Positions 1 to 7,521 of a stretch of 40,617 bases of DNA are shown here, in pieces (the stretch's first letter is position 1; every line of letters begins with the position of its first letter). The stretch is taken from assembly GCA_043809365.1 (NCBI GenBank), contig JAZDDW010000027.1:1-40617 (forward strand), in the 5' to 3' direction. The translations under genes were made by a program, and so were the position numbers. The notes under the pieces are model-generated. The model saw only the letters and a list, made by a program, of their open reading frames with translations, was not told the DNA's origin and did no database searches. Source of the DNA: CAJAUT01 sp043809365 (GTDB taxonomy: Bacteria; Patescibacteriota; Microgenomatia; UBA1400; UBA12108).

Positions 1-124
1 AGGCAGGTTCGGAACCTGGGGAAGAAACCTGTGTCACAGTGTCACGTGTCACAGGGGAGTGAGTAGCTGAATAAGCCCAGATGATGAGAGTGAGAATAGG
101 TAAGAGTAAGAGCAGTTTTTTCAT
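1..124 (-). CDS. Secreted or membrane-anchored protein, N-terminal part only
   Basis: An open frame runs leftwards off the window edge. It starts at the ATG at 124-122 and begins MKKLLLLLPILTLIIWAYSA, a lysine start followed by a long hydrophobic stretch, so a signal peptide or N-terminal anchor is likely. The rest visible is Thr/Val/Ser-rich and is partly encoded by a TGTCAC-type palindromic repeat (28-55). It is divergent from the ATPase operon and shares the roughly 110-bp upstream region with it. No function can be assigned from about 41 residues. The start has no clear ribosome-binding site. Confidence 0.5.
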   Translation of the reverse strand, partial: MKKLLLLLPILTLIIWAYSATHSPVTRDTVTQVSSPGSEPA

Positions 125-203
125 ACGAGCAAATCCGCGCCTAGCGTGGATGTTAAATATCTAGTTCCATTAAGCACTATTTTAGGAGGAAAGGCAAGGG
201 GTA

Positions 204-230
204 TTGCATGTGGGGAAAATGAGATATACT
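204..230 (+). promoter_or_regulatory. Promoter of the F1-like ATPase operon
   Basis: TTGCAT (204-209) and TATACT (225-230) are separated by 15 bp. The ATG at 239 lies 8 nt after the -10, so transcription should begin at or next to the start codon, giving a leaderless mRNA. The ATG at 233 is only 2 nt after the -10 and would not be transcribed in full. Confidence 0.55.
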
Positions 231-238
231 AAATGGTA

Positions 239-1003
239 ATGCTCAACAAATTGCTGATCGGTTTGGTGATGGTTTTGGTGGAGTGTTGGGCGGGTCAGCA
301 CCAGGTATGGGCGCAGGGCACCTCAACGGGAGTAGCCAACTATGTCAAGGTCAGCGGGGAGTCACCGGATGGGAGTATTGTAATTTCTACCGAACAAGGA
401 TATGAACTGGCTAAAATAGCGTATGACCCGAGTATCCATGGAGTCGTAGTGGACAATCCGGCTGTATCTTTCCAGAACGAAAACATCGAGGGACTGGTGG
501 CGGTTGTGACCAACGGGAGGGCGAGAGTGAGGGTCGCTGCTATAGCGGGAGAGATCAAAGAAGGTGACTTTATTACGAGCTCAACAACCCCTGGGGTGGG
601 ACAAAAGGGAGACCAAAATGGGTTTATCCTGGGGAGAGCGATCACGGGATATAGCGGATCAGGCGAGGGCATGATTGAGGTGATGTTAAATCCAAAATAT
701 AATTCCGCAGTTTCGGGGAGCAAGGGGATCAATTTGTTTAAGGGGATCAAGTCGGCGGCTAGCTCGCCATTTTTGTCCCCCCTGACTTCGATGCGCTACC
801 TTTTGGCGGTTGTCGTGACGGCGGTCGCCTTTGGGGGAGGATTTGCTTATTTTGGCAAGTTTGGCAAGACGGGGATCGAGGCTTTGGGGAGGAACCCCTT
901 GGCTGCGAAGACCATTTATGCAGGGATTGGTGTTAATGTAATGTTAACGATTACCATAGTTGGTGGGGGACTATTTTTAGCATACTTGATATTAGTCTTG
1001 TAA
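239..1003 (+). CDS. c-like proteolipid with large N-terminal exoplasmic domain; ion-binding carboxylate absent
   Basis: About 254 aa, against about 75-90 for a normal F-type subunit c. In order, counting from the upstream ATG at 233: signal peptide 1-28 ending near Ala-Gln; a Gly/Val/Thr-rich beta-type domain 35-157 with a GDFITSSTTPGVG segment, a pattern I know from surface and tail-fibre-like proteins; a linker; TM1 188-208; a short polar loop with GKFGKTGIEALGRNP; and TM2 227-256. The loop resembles the subunit c loop (E. coli GKFLEGAARQPD), so homology to subunit c is likely. Counting from the loop proline to the E. coli Asp61 position gives Ile/Thr, and neither helix has Asp or Glu. With an exported N-terminus the loop faces the cytoplasm, as in a real c ring. 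It is first in the operon, 3 nt before alpha. Proton translocation by this subunit seems unlikely. Confidence 0.7.
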   Translation: MLNKLLIGLVMVLVECWAGQHQVWAQGTSTGVANYVKVSGESPDGSIVISTEQGYELAKIAYDPSIHGVVVDNPAVSFQNENIEGLVAVVTNGRARVRVAAIAGEIKEGDFITSSTTPGVGQKGDQNGFILGRAITGYSGSGEGMIEVMLNPKYNSAVSGSKGINLFKGIKSAASSPFLSPLTSMRYLLAVVVTAVAFGGGFAYFGKFGKTGIEALGRNPLAAKTIYAGIGVNVMLTITIVGGGLFLAYLILVL

Positions 1004-1006
1004 CCT

Positions 1007-2431
1007 ATGATGCATACGTTTGAGTACTGTATAGAGAAGAAAAAAGACTGGGGACAGGTGAGTGAGTTGGGGGAGCTACTGGTAGGAGTGTCGGGACTCA
1101 CTGGGGTAATGATTGGAGAGGGGGTGGCGTTTGAGGGAGGTGAACACGGGCGGATCATGGCGATTAGAGAAGAGCAGGTGGAGATCATGCGCTTGTCGCG
1201 AGTACAAGTATTGATGGGAGAGCGAGTAGCGGCAACGGGGATGCCCATCATGACTAGCTGCGGGAAGGGAGTCTTGGGGAAGATGATTAACGGACTAGGA
1301 TATGCAATTGGGGAGGGAAGAGAAAAGAGTAAGGAGAGTGAGTCCCGAGAGATCGATACTAGACCCATGGGGATTGTGGGGCGGACGAGAGTCACAGAGT
1401 ATTTAGAAACAGGCATTAGCCTCTTGGATCAACTAGTGCCGATTGGCCACGGACAACGAGAGCTCGTTATAGGCGACCGCAAGTCGGGCAAGACCCAACT
1501 TTTGCTCCAGATTTTGATTAATCAAGTACGCCAAGGGACGGTGGGGATCTACTGTGCCATTGGCAAGCGGGCGAGTGAGATCAAGCGGATCGAGGAATAC
1601 TTGGTCAAACACAAAATCCGAGATAAATGTTTGATTGTGGCTTCTTCGGCTGCTTCGGTAGCGGGTGAAGTCTATGTGACCCCTTTTACAGCCATGACGC
1701 ACGCGGAGTATTTCCGTGATCAGGGCAAAAACGTCTTGCTGATCCTAGATGATCTCTCTAGTCATGCCAAGTACTACCGTGAGATAGGACTAGCGGCCAA
1801 ACAGTTCCCCGGGAGAGAGTCGTACCCAGGGGATGTGTTCCATATCCAAGCTAAACTCTTGGAGCGGGCAGGGAATTTTTTGATCAAGGGCAAAGCTAAG
1901 GCTATTACCTGTTTGCCAGTGGCCGAGAGTTTGCTGGGGGACATGACTGGCTTTATCCAGACCAACCTTATGTCGATTACAGATGGCCACTGGTTCCTGG
2001 ATACCCAGATTTTCCATACAGGAGCCCGTCCGGCGGTGAACGTGTTTTTGTCGGTCAGCCGAGTTGGGAGACAAACTCAACCGCGCCTGGTGCGGGAGGT
2101 GGGAGAAAAGCTCATGACACTGCTGAAAGAAAGTGAGGCAGTGTCTAGGTTTATGCAGTTTGGCTCGGAGCTAAATAAGGACATAATAGCCATGGTCGAG
2201 CGGAGCCGGCGAATACGCAACGTCTTTAACCAAGTGGGAGGGGCTTTGATCCCGCTCCAGGTGCAGTTGCTCGTGATTATGATGGCGTGGCATGGTTATT
2301 TTGACGGCAAAGGGGTGAAAGAGTTGGTCGAAAAGTACAAGAAGGAGCCATTTACACTAAAAGCCAAAAACTGGGAAGAACTTTTTGCAGAAACGGCAGA
2401 GCAAAACAAGTGGCAGAGGTGGCTGATATGA
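1007..2431 (+). CDS. atpA: F1-like ATPase subunit alpha
   Basis: 474 aa, somewhat short for alpha (about 500). Non-catalytic nucleotide-binding subunit of the F1 hexamer. Visible: N-terminal beta-barrel region (about 20-95), Walker A GDRKSGKT (156-163; usual GDRQTGKT), Walker B LLILDD (244-249), and SVSRVGR near 349-355 carrying the arginine that completes the catalytic site on beta. The N-terminus lacks the long helix that normally binds delta and b, which fits the absence of those genes here. Two ATGs sit in tandem at 1007 and 1010 with no obvious ribosome-binding site; translation is probably coupled to the upstream gene. The stop overlaps the gamma start as ATGA. Nucleotide-binding residues look intact, so it should fold and bind nucleotide. 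Confidence 0.9.
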   Translation: MMHTFEYCIEKKKDWGQVSELGELLVGVSGLTGVMIGEGVAFEGGEHGRIMAIREEQVEIMRLSRVQVLMGERVAATGMPIMTSCGKGVLGKMINGLGYAIGEGREKSKESESREIDTRPMGIVGRTRVTEYLETGISLLDQLVPIGHGQRELVIGDRKSGKTQLLLQILINQVRQGTVGIYCAIGKRASEIKRIEEYLVKHKIRDKCLIVASSAASVAGEVYVTPFTAMTHAEYFRDQGKNVLLILDDLSSHAKYYREIGLAAKQFPGRESYPGDVFHIQAKLLERAGNFLIKGKAKAITCLPVAESLLGDMTGFIQTNLMSITDGHWFLDTQIFHTGARPAVNVFLSVSRVGRQTQPRLVREVGEKLMTLLKESEAVSRFMQFGSELNKDIIAMVERSRRIRNVFNQVGGALIPLQVQLLVIMMAWHGYFDGKGVKELVEKYKKEPFTLKAKNWEELFAETAEQNKWQRWLI

Positions 2432-3264
2432 AGACACTTAAAGGAGTCAAGGCCGAACAGAAGCAAGTCGTAGAAATACGGGGACTGGTGGAAGTATATG
2501 AGGATATGGCGGCCAAGCGGATGCAGGAAATTAGGGCAAAGATTGTGAGCGCCAGAAGTTATTATGACGGATTGCGCGAGTTGCTTCTCCAAGTGGGGGC
2601 AGACGTGGGAGAAGAGGCGGTGGCTGGGAGTGAGGCACTTGTGTGGATCAGTGCCGATAGCAATTTGTTTGGGGAGATTATTATCCAAACCCGAGAGAAA
2701 TTTTTGACCGAGTTGAAAAATAATCCTCAAGACGACGTCTGGGTAGTGGGCAAGCTGGGAGCACAGATGATGAATCAATACATGCCCAACAGACAATATT
2801 TTACGATTGATTTGCCAGATGAGAGTATGCAAAAAGTTTCGATCGAAGAGTTGGCTTTGAAACTGAAGGATTATCAAAAAATTAAAGTGATTTACGGGGT
2901 GTTTGAAAATATCGTGCATCAAGAGTCCGTGGAGCGAGAGATTGTGGGGATGGGGTGGAGTATGTATCAGGTAGAAACGCACGAAATGATGGCGCGAAGG
3001 CGGAAATTTTTGTATGAACCATCATATAAAGAAGTAGCCCAAGTTTTTGGCGGGCGGGTCATGACGGGAGTGATGCGACAGATGGTGGTGGAGGCAGAAT
3101 TGTCCAAATTTGCCTCGCGTATTATGCATTTGGATCAGGCGATGGATAATATTGATGAGAGTTTGGGACTGCTCAAAAGAGCGGAACGGAAGATCAAGGG
3201 AAGAAATATGGAGAAAAAACAACATAATATGATTAGCGGGATGCTTTTACGGGAGGGAAGATGA
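2428..3264 (+). CDS. atpG: F1-like ATPase subunit gamma
   Basis: 278 aa from the ATG at 2428, which overlaps the alpha stop as ATGA; an in-frame ATG at 2410 would overlap alpha more deeply and is less likely. Central rotary shaft of F1. Both ends are long charged helices, as expected for the gamma coiled coil: the N-terminal one resembles the family start (MKTLKGVKAEQKQ) and the C-terminal one is about 215-278. The central part (about 60-200) is the Rossmann-like globular domain and is poorly conserved. The call rests on position between alpha and beta, length, and this helix-globule-helix layout. The beta start overlaps its stop by 4 nt. Confidence 0.8.
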   Translation: MKTLKGVKAEQKQVVEIRGLVEVYEDMAAKRMQEIRAKIVSARSYYDGLRELLLQVGADVGEEAVAGSEALVWISADSNLFGEIIIQTREKFLTELKNNPQDDVWVVGKLGAQMMNQYMPNRQYFTIDLPDESMQKVSIEELALKLKDYQKIKVIYGVFENIVHQESVEREIVGMGWSMYQVETHEMMARRRKFLYEPSYKEVAQVFGGRVMTGVMRQMVVEAELSKFASRIMHLDQAMDNIDESLGLLKRAERKIKGRNMEKKQHNMISGMLLREGR

Positions 3265-4652
3265 AATCAACAATCAGGGAAGAGGCTAGGGGGATAGTAA
3301 GTGAGATCGTGGGGGAGGTGGTGGTAGTGCGCTTTAGCGAAGGCAGGCAACCCGAAATTGGCGAGACCCTCTTATCTAGCGGGAGAGAAGAAGTGGAGCT
3401 ACAGGTGTATGAAGGGCGGGGGAAGGAAGAGTATTACGGCCTAATTTTGCGGGGAAAACATGCGATTAGTCAAGGTATGAAACTCTTGGGAAGTGGGAGC
3501 AAGATGAAAATGGTAGTGGGGGACGCTCTTTTGGGCCGAGTCACTAATATTTTTGGGAATGTGTTGGATGGAGACGGGGCAATCGGAAGAGAGACCGAGA
3601 GATTTATCGAGAATAATCCTCCAGCGGTGGGGGAGAGTGAGGCAGGAAAAGAGATTTGGGAAACGGGGATCAAGGTGATTGATTTTTTCTCCCCACTCCT
3701 AAAAGGCGGGAAACTGGGACTTTTTGGAGGGGCGGGAGTGGGAAAGACGATTTTGTTGTCGGAGATTATGCACAACGTCTTTAACGAGAAAGACAGTAAA
3801 ACGAAAAGATATTGTGTGTTTGCGGGGGTAGGGGAGCGGGTGCGAGAGGGACAAGAACTGGTCGAGGAACTCCGGGAGCGGGGAGTACTCCCCAATGTGG
3901 CGCTCATCTTTGGTTCCATGGGAGAGAACGCGGCAGTACGCTACTTGACGGGAATGGCGGCGGCTACGGTAGCCGAGTATTGGCGGGATGAGGAGAAGGC
4001 TGAAGTTTTGTGTTTTGTGGATAATGTCTTCCGCTTTGCGCAAGCGGGGATGGAGCTGTCGACGGTGACCAATCACATCCCTTCGGAAGATGGGTACCAG
4101 CCCATGCTTTCGTCGGATATGGCCAAACTACACGAGCGACTCGTGGGGACCAAGATGGCTGCGCTTTCGACGATTGAGACGATTTATGTCCCTTCGGATG
4201 ATTTACTCGACACGGGGGTACAGGCAATTTATCCATATTTGGATTCGACCATTGTGCTCTCGAGACACGTTTACCAAGAGGGAAGGTTTCCGGCGATTGA
4301 CGTACTAGAATCTTTTTCCTCGGCAATTAACCCGGACGTGGTGGGAGAGGCACATTACCAAGCCGTGATGGGAGCCAACGCACTCCTCAAACAGGCGATG
4401 GAGCTTGAAAAAATGGTGACTCTTGTGGGAGAGGGGGAGTTATCGGTGGAAAACCAGGCCATTTATCGCCGAGCCAAACTCCTGAAGAACTATATGACTC
4501 AACCGTTTTTTGTGACCGAGAAACAAACGGGGATGAAGGGGGAGTATGTAGCATTGGCGCAAACGGTGGCTGACGTGGCCAAGATACTGGAGGGAAAATA
4601 TGACGAGCGCAAGCCGGAGGAGTTGCTTTTGAAGGGTAAGTTGACGGTATGA
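3261..4652 (+). CDS. atpD: F1-like ATPase subunit beta (catalytic)
   Basis: 463 aa, normal length. Catalytic hexamer subunit. Walker A GGAGVGKT (156-163), catalytic glutamate in GERVREGQEL (E192), Walker B VLCFVD (249-254) followed by NVFRFAQAGMEL, and GYQP near 278-281 are all present, so ATP hydrolysis should be possible. Two places differ from the usual family: the segment after QAGMEL reads STVTNHIPSED where most betas have SALLGRMPSAV, and the DELSEED lever region is GELSVEN. Both lie at or near contacts with gamma. The stop overlaps the epsilon start (ATGA). The order alpha-gamma-beta-epsilon is that of classical atp operons without the F0 genes and delta. Confidence 0.92.
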   Translation: MKSTIREEARGIVSEIVGEVVVVRFSEGRQPEIGETLLSSGREEVELQVYEGRGKEEYYGLILRGKHAISQGMKLLGSGSKMKMVVGDALLGRVTNIFGNVLDGDGAIGRETERFIENNPPAVGESEAGKEIWETGIKVIDFFSPLLKGGKLGLFGGAGVGKTILLSEIMHNVFNEKDSKTKRYCVFAGVGERVREGQELVEELRERGVLPNVALIFGSMGENAAVRYLTGMAAATVAEYWRDEEKAEVLCFVDNVFRFAQAGMELSTVTNHIPSEDGYQPMLSSDMAKLHERLVGTKMAALSTIETIYVPSDDLLDTGVQAIYPYLDSTIVLSRHVYQEGRFPAIDVLESFSSAINPDVVGEAHYQAVMGANALLKQAMELEKMVTLVGEGELSVENQAIYRRAKLLKNYMTQPFFVTEKQTGMKGEYVALAQTVADVAKILEGKYDERKPEELLLKGKLTV

Positions 4653-4879
4653 GACTAATTGTGAGAACGGATGAGAAGGTCTTGTTTGAAGACGAGGTGG
4701 AGGCGGTATCGAGCAATAATGACGTGGGAGTATTTGATGTTTTGCCCCAACATATTCAGTTTGTGACTTTGGTTAAGGAAAAGATAGTCGCTCACCGCAA
4801 AAATCATGACCAAGAGATAATGATTGAGGGCGGGATTTTGAAAGTGAAAGACAATGTTGTGGAAGTGTTTGTGGGGTAA
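4649..4879 (+). CDS. atpC: F1-like ATPase subunit epsilon, short form
   Basis: 76 aa, against about 130-140 for full-length epsilon. It holds only the N-terminal beta-sandwich: strands around LIVRTDEKVLFEDEVEAV, the VGVFDVLPQHIQFVTLV segment that matches the usual GxxGVLPxHxPxxTxL pattern loosely, and the ending EGGILKVKDNVVEVF. The C-terminal helical hairpin that inhibits F1 is absent. Translation is coupled to beta by a 4-nt overlap. It is the last gene of the operon; 138 bp follow before argS. Confidence 0.8.
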   Translation: MRLIVRTDEKVLFEDEVEAVSSNNDVGVFDVLPQHIQFVTLVKEKIVAHRKNHDQEIMIEGGILKVKDNVVEVFVG

Positions 4880-5017
4880 GGTAGAATAGAGGGAATGGAA
4901 AAGAAAAAAGTCTGAGCTTAGAATATAAAAAGACTGGCATCAGCGGTCGGTCGAAACCTTAGGCCTATCCAGTCATGGTGATAGGATTAATATAACACAA
5001 AAACGGAGAAATGCAAG
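4880..5017 (+). promoter_or_regulatory. Spacer with inverted repeat, argS promoter and ribosome-binding site
   Basis: GACTGG (4932-4937) pairs with CCAGTC (4969-4974) around a 31-nt interior. An extended -10, TGATAGGAT (4979-4987), follows, then a roughly 25-nt leader with CGGAGAAA before the argS ATG. The hairpin therefore lies upstream of the probable argS start of transcription and may instead end the atp transcript. No U-rich tract follows it. Confidence 0.4.
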
Positions 5018-6763
5018 ATGAAAGTGATCAGAGAGGCGATAAAAAAGACCTTAATGGTCAATGATCAATGGCCAATGGTCGATTTTGTTGTCGAACATCC
5101 CAAGGAGGAGAGTCATGGGGACTACAGTAGCAATGTGGCGCTGATTTTGGCGAAACAGATAGGAAAGAATCCGCGGGAGTTGGCGGAAGCCATTGTAAAG
5201 CAGTGTCACAGTGACACGGTGTCACAGATATGGGAACGGGTGGAGGTGGCGGGAGCGGGATTTATCAATTTTTACCTGAAAAAAGAGTTTTTCCTGGCCG
5301 AAACGAAAAAAGCGATAGAGCCTGGATATGGGAAGAATGAAACTTTGAAGGGCAAAAAAATCATGGTCGAGTATACCGATCCTAACCCCTTCAAAGAAAT
5401 GCATATCGGGCACTTGATGAGTAATACGATTGGGGAGAGTCTGGCGAGGTTGCAAGAAGCCAGTGGGGCGGAAGTGAGGCGGGCGTGTTACCAGGGAGAT
5501 GTAGGGTTGCACGTAGCCAAGGCGATTTGGGGATGGCAGCGGAAAATGGACCAGGAGGGTAAAACGCTGGCTGACTTTAAGGGTCGGACCCTTAAAGTGA
5601 AGGCGAATTATCTGGGGCAGGCGTACGCCTACGGAGCCACAAAATACGAAACCGACGAAACGGCGAAATCAGAAATGAACGCCATGAACAAAGTGATTTA
5701 TGACAAGTCGGATGAAACGATAGATGAGTTGTACCAGGCTGGAAGGGAGTGGAGCCTAGAATATTTTGAGAGCATATACCTCCGGTTGGGGACCAAATTT
5801 GACGAGTATTTTTTTGAGAGCGAGGCGGGACCAGTGGGGCTCAAAGTAGTTGAGGAAGGTTTAGCAAAGAAGGTACTGGAAATAGGGGATGATGGGGCGG
5901 TGGTGTACAGAGGAGAGAAGGATGGACTTCATACTAGAGTATTTCGTAACAAACTGGGACTGCCGACATACGAGGCCAAAGATTTGGGGCTTGCCAAGAC
6001 GAAGTATGAAAGATACAAATATGATTTTTCCTATAACGTGACGGGGAACGAGATCACGGAATATTTCAAAGTGGTGTTGCGAGTGATGGAACAACTTTAT
6101 CCAGATTTGCGGGCGAAAACAACGCATATGCCCCACGGGATGATGAGGCTCACAACGGGCAAGATGAGCTCGCGAACAGGGAAGGTCGTGACGGGAGAAG
6201 GGCTCTTGAATGAGCTAAAAGTGGTGGTACTAACCAAGATGGGAGGGCGCGAGATAGGGGATAAAGATAAAGTGGCAGATATGATTGCGGTGGGAGCGCT
6301 CAAGTATAGTGTGCTCAAGCAGGCGATCGGGGGAAATATCGTCTATGAACCAGAGAAGATGACGAACCTGGAGGGAGACACGGGACCGTATCTGCAGTAT
6401 ACATTCGCAAGATGCTCGAGCGTCTTGCGAAAATCACAAATCTCAAACCCGCCTGCCGGACGGGCAGGTTCTCAAATTCTCAAATTGGGAGCATTACAAA
6501 GTTACGAACCTTGTAATACGGAAGAGCTGGCGATTTTGCGCTGGATTTATCGATATCCAGAAGTGGTATCCGAAGCTGGAGAAAAGATGGCCCCGCACCT
6601 CTTGGCTACGTACTTGTTTGAGTTGGCGCAAAGATTTAATACTTTTTACAATCAACACCAAATTGTGGGGGATGAAGGGCGGATATTGTTGACGAGTGCG
6701 GTGGCAAATGTGCTAAAGAGTGGACTGGGGTTGCTCGGGATCCAGGCTCCGGAGGAGATGTAA
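5018..6763 (+). CDS. argS: Arginyl-tRNA synthetase
   Basis: 581 aa, class I synthetase that charges tRNA-Arg. The family signature appears as EYTDPNPFKEMHIGHLMSN (HIGH-type motif, about 128-135), followed by the Rossmann fold. The N-terminal tRNA D-loop-binding domain is about 1-110 and the C-terminal anticodon-binding helical domain about 450-581. The KMSKS counterpart is GKMSSRTG. The gene is peppered with repeat-derived DNA, all in frame: residues about 12-21, 62-70, 186-194 and 471-490 (see the repeat entries at 5053, 5201, 5573 and 6430). All four replace or extend regions outside the core motifs, so the enzyme is probably active. Start chosen from the GGAG-type ribosome-binding site about 10 nt upstream. 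Confidence 0.95.
   Translation: MKVIREAIKKTLMVNDQWPMVDFVVEHPKEESHGDYSSNVALILAKQIGKNPRELAEAIVKQCHSDTVSQIWERVEVAGAGFINFYLKKEFFLAETKKAIEPGYGKNETLKGKKIMVEYTDPNPFKEMHIGHLMSNTIGESLARLQEASGAEVRRACYQGDVGLHVAKAIWGWQRKMDQEGKTLADFKGRTLKVKANYLGQAYAYGATKYETDETAKSEMNAMNKVIYDKSDETIDELYQAGREWSLEYFESIYLRLGTKFDEYFFESEAGPVGLKVVEEGLAKKVLEIGDDGAVVYRGEKDGLHTRVFRNKLGLPTYEAKDLGLAKTKYERYKYDFSYNVTGNEITEYFKVVLRVMEQLYPDLRAKTTHMPHGMMRLTTGKMSSRTGKVVTGEGLLNELKVVVLTKMGGREIGDKDKVADMIAVGALKYSVLKQAIGGNIVYEPEKMTNLEGDTGPYLQYTFARCSSVLRKSQISNPPAGRAGSQILKLGALQSYEPCNTEELAILRWIYRYPEVVSEAGEKMAPHLLATYLFELAQRFNTFYNQHQIVGDEGRILLTSAVANVLKSGLGLLGIQAPEEM
5053..5080 (+). repeat. AATGGYCAATG-type repeat inside argS
   Basis: Tandem variants of CAATGGTC/CAATGGCC, read in frame as part of ArgRS. 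A related stretch lies at 19776-19808 inside the glycosyltransferase gene, where it also encodes Gln-Trp-Pro-Met. Confidence 0.6.
5201..5227 (+). repeat. TGTCACAGTGACAC palindrome inside argS
   Basis: CAGTGTCACAGTGACAC followed by GGTGTCACAG, encoding QCHSDTVSQ within ArgRS. Near-identical copy at 20082-20108 (QCHSDTVSL); a related copy at 28-55. Confidence 0.75.
5573..5598 (+). repeat. REP-like palindrome inside argS
   Basis: GACTTTAAGGGTC pairs with GACCCTTAAAGT. Same outer arms as the palindromes around the REP-associated transposase at 36891-37636. Encodes FKGRTLKV in ArgRS. Confidence 0.7.
6430..6487 (+). repeat. 58-bp composite repeat inside argS
   Basis: An A/T-rich repeat (AAATCACAAATCTCAAA...TTCTCAAATTCTCAAATTG) split by the palindrome CCTGCCGGACGGGCAGG (6452-6468). 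It matches 13132-13189 in the M16 protease gene at 56 of 58 positions. Confidence 0.85.
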
Positions 6764-6765
6764 TT

Positions 6766-7521
6766 TTAGATTTTGCTTTTGAGAAATTCTCCAAAATTAG
6801 TTATTCGTTTACTATCTGAAAGGTTTAATAGGAAAGGGGCGACATCTCTGGCAAGATCAGATAAATTAAGAGTATCCACATACTTGATGAGTTTACGGAG
6901 TTGATCTTTGAGAGAAACTTCCGCGACTGTTTGTAAGTACTCTATATCTGGTTCGGTCAGACCCCACAGATAAGTGACGTCGTAAAGATCGCGACCTTTG
7001 GGACGCTTGCGCTCACCAATAGTCAGCAGTTTTTTGGATAATATTGTACTGGCAGGAGCGACTTTGATGGTCTCAAAGACCCCGTATTTGTTGAGGATGT
7101 GAGGTGTGGATTGGAATGATTGACAGGTAGTGGCGTCGATTTTGATGAGGAGTTTTTCTTCGCTGTATCCCGAAATTCCAAACGATTTGAGGACGTGAGG
7201 GAATTTGAGGTAGCAGTGATAAGTACCCTTGTGAACTAGGCGAGATTCGATCACAAATCCCTTGGCGGTCATGTCAATGATTGTATTTTTCAGTAATTCA
7301 TCAGAGGCGTCAAGCTTGGAGGTGTCAAAATCTAGATCTTGCGAGAAGCGAATGCCTCCGTAGCAGATGCGGATGGCAGTACCGCCAATAAAAGAGAAAA
7401 ATTCACTATTATTTTGCGAAAAAAGACTGGATAGCAGCTCGTGCTGGTAGTATTCGGTCAAGATATTTTTGGTAATACGCGAGGCGGTTGTATACGACAA
7501 AATCTGTTTAAGCGTGAGCAT
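6766..7521 (-). CDS. AbiEii/AbiGii-type nucleotidyltransferase toxin
   Basis: 251 aa. Nucleotidyltransferase fold with the motif FIGGTAIRICYGG...RFSQDLDFD (44-66), where the GG and paired Asp residues form the catalytic site, and a second motif KGRDLYDVTYLWGL (about 190). This is the toxin class of type IV AbiE systems, which arrest growth by nucleotide transfer to RNA or a related target (family knowledge; the target here is unknown). It overlaps the partner gene upstream by 14 nt, the usual arrangement. The stop lies 2 bp from the end of the convergent argS gene. Active-site residues look intact. Confidence 0.85.
   Translation of the reverse strand: MLTLKQILSYTTASRITKNILTEYYQHELLSSLFSQNNSEFFSFIGGTAIRICYGGIRFSQDLDFDTSKLDASDELLKNTIIDMTAKGFVIESRLVHKGTYHCYLKFPHVLKSFGISGYSEEKLLIKIDATTCQSFQSTPHILNKYGVFETIKVAPASTILSKKLLTIGERKRPKGRDLYDVTYLWGLTEPDIEYLQTVAEVSLKDQLRKLIKYVDTLNLSDLARDVAPFLLNLSDSKRITNFGEFLKSKI

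Noticed and set aside
4932..4974. T-box or other amino-acid riboswitch ahead of argS
   Set aside because: The extended -10 of argS lies after this hairpin, so it is not in the leader, and no T-box sequence is seen.
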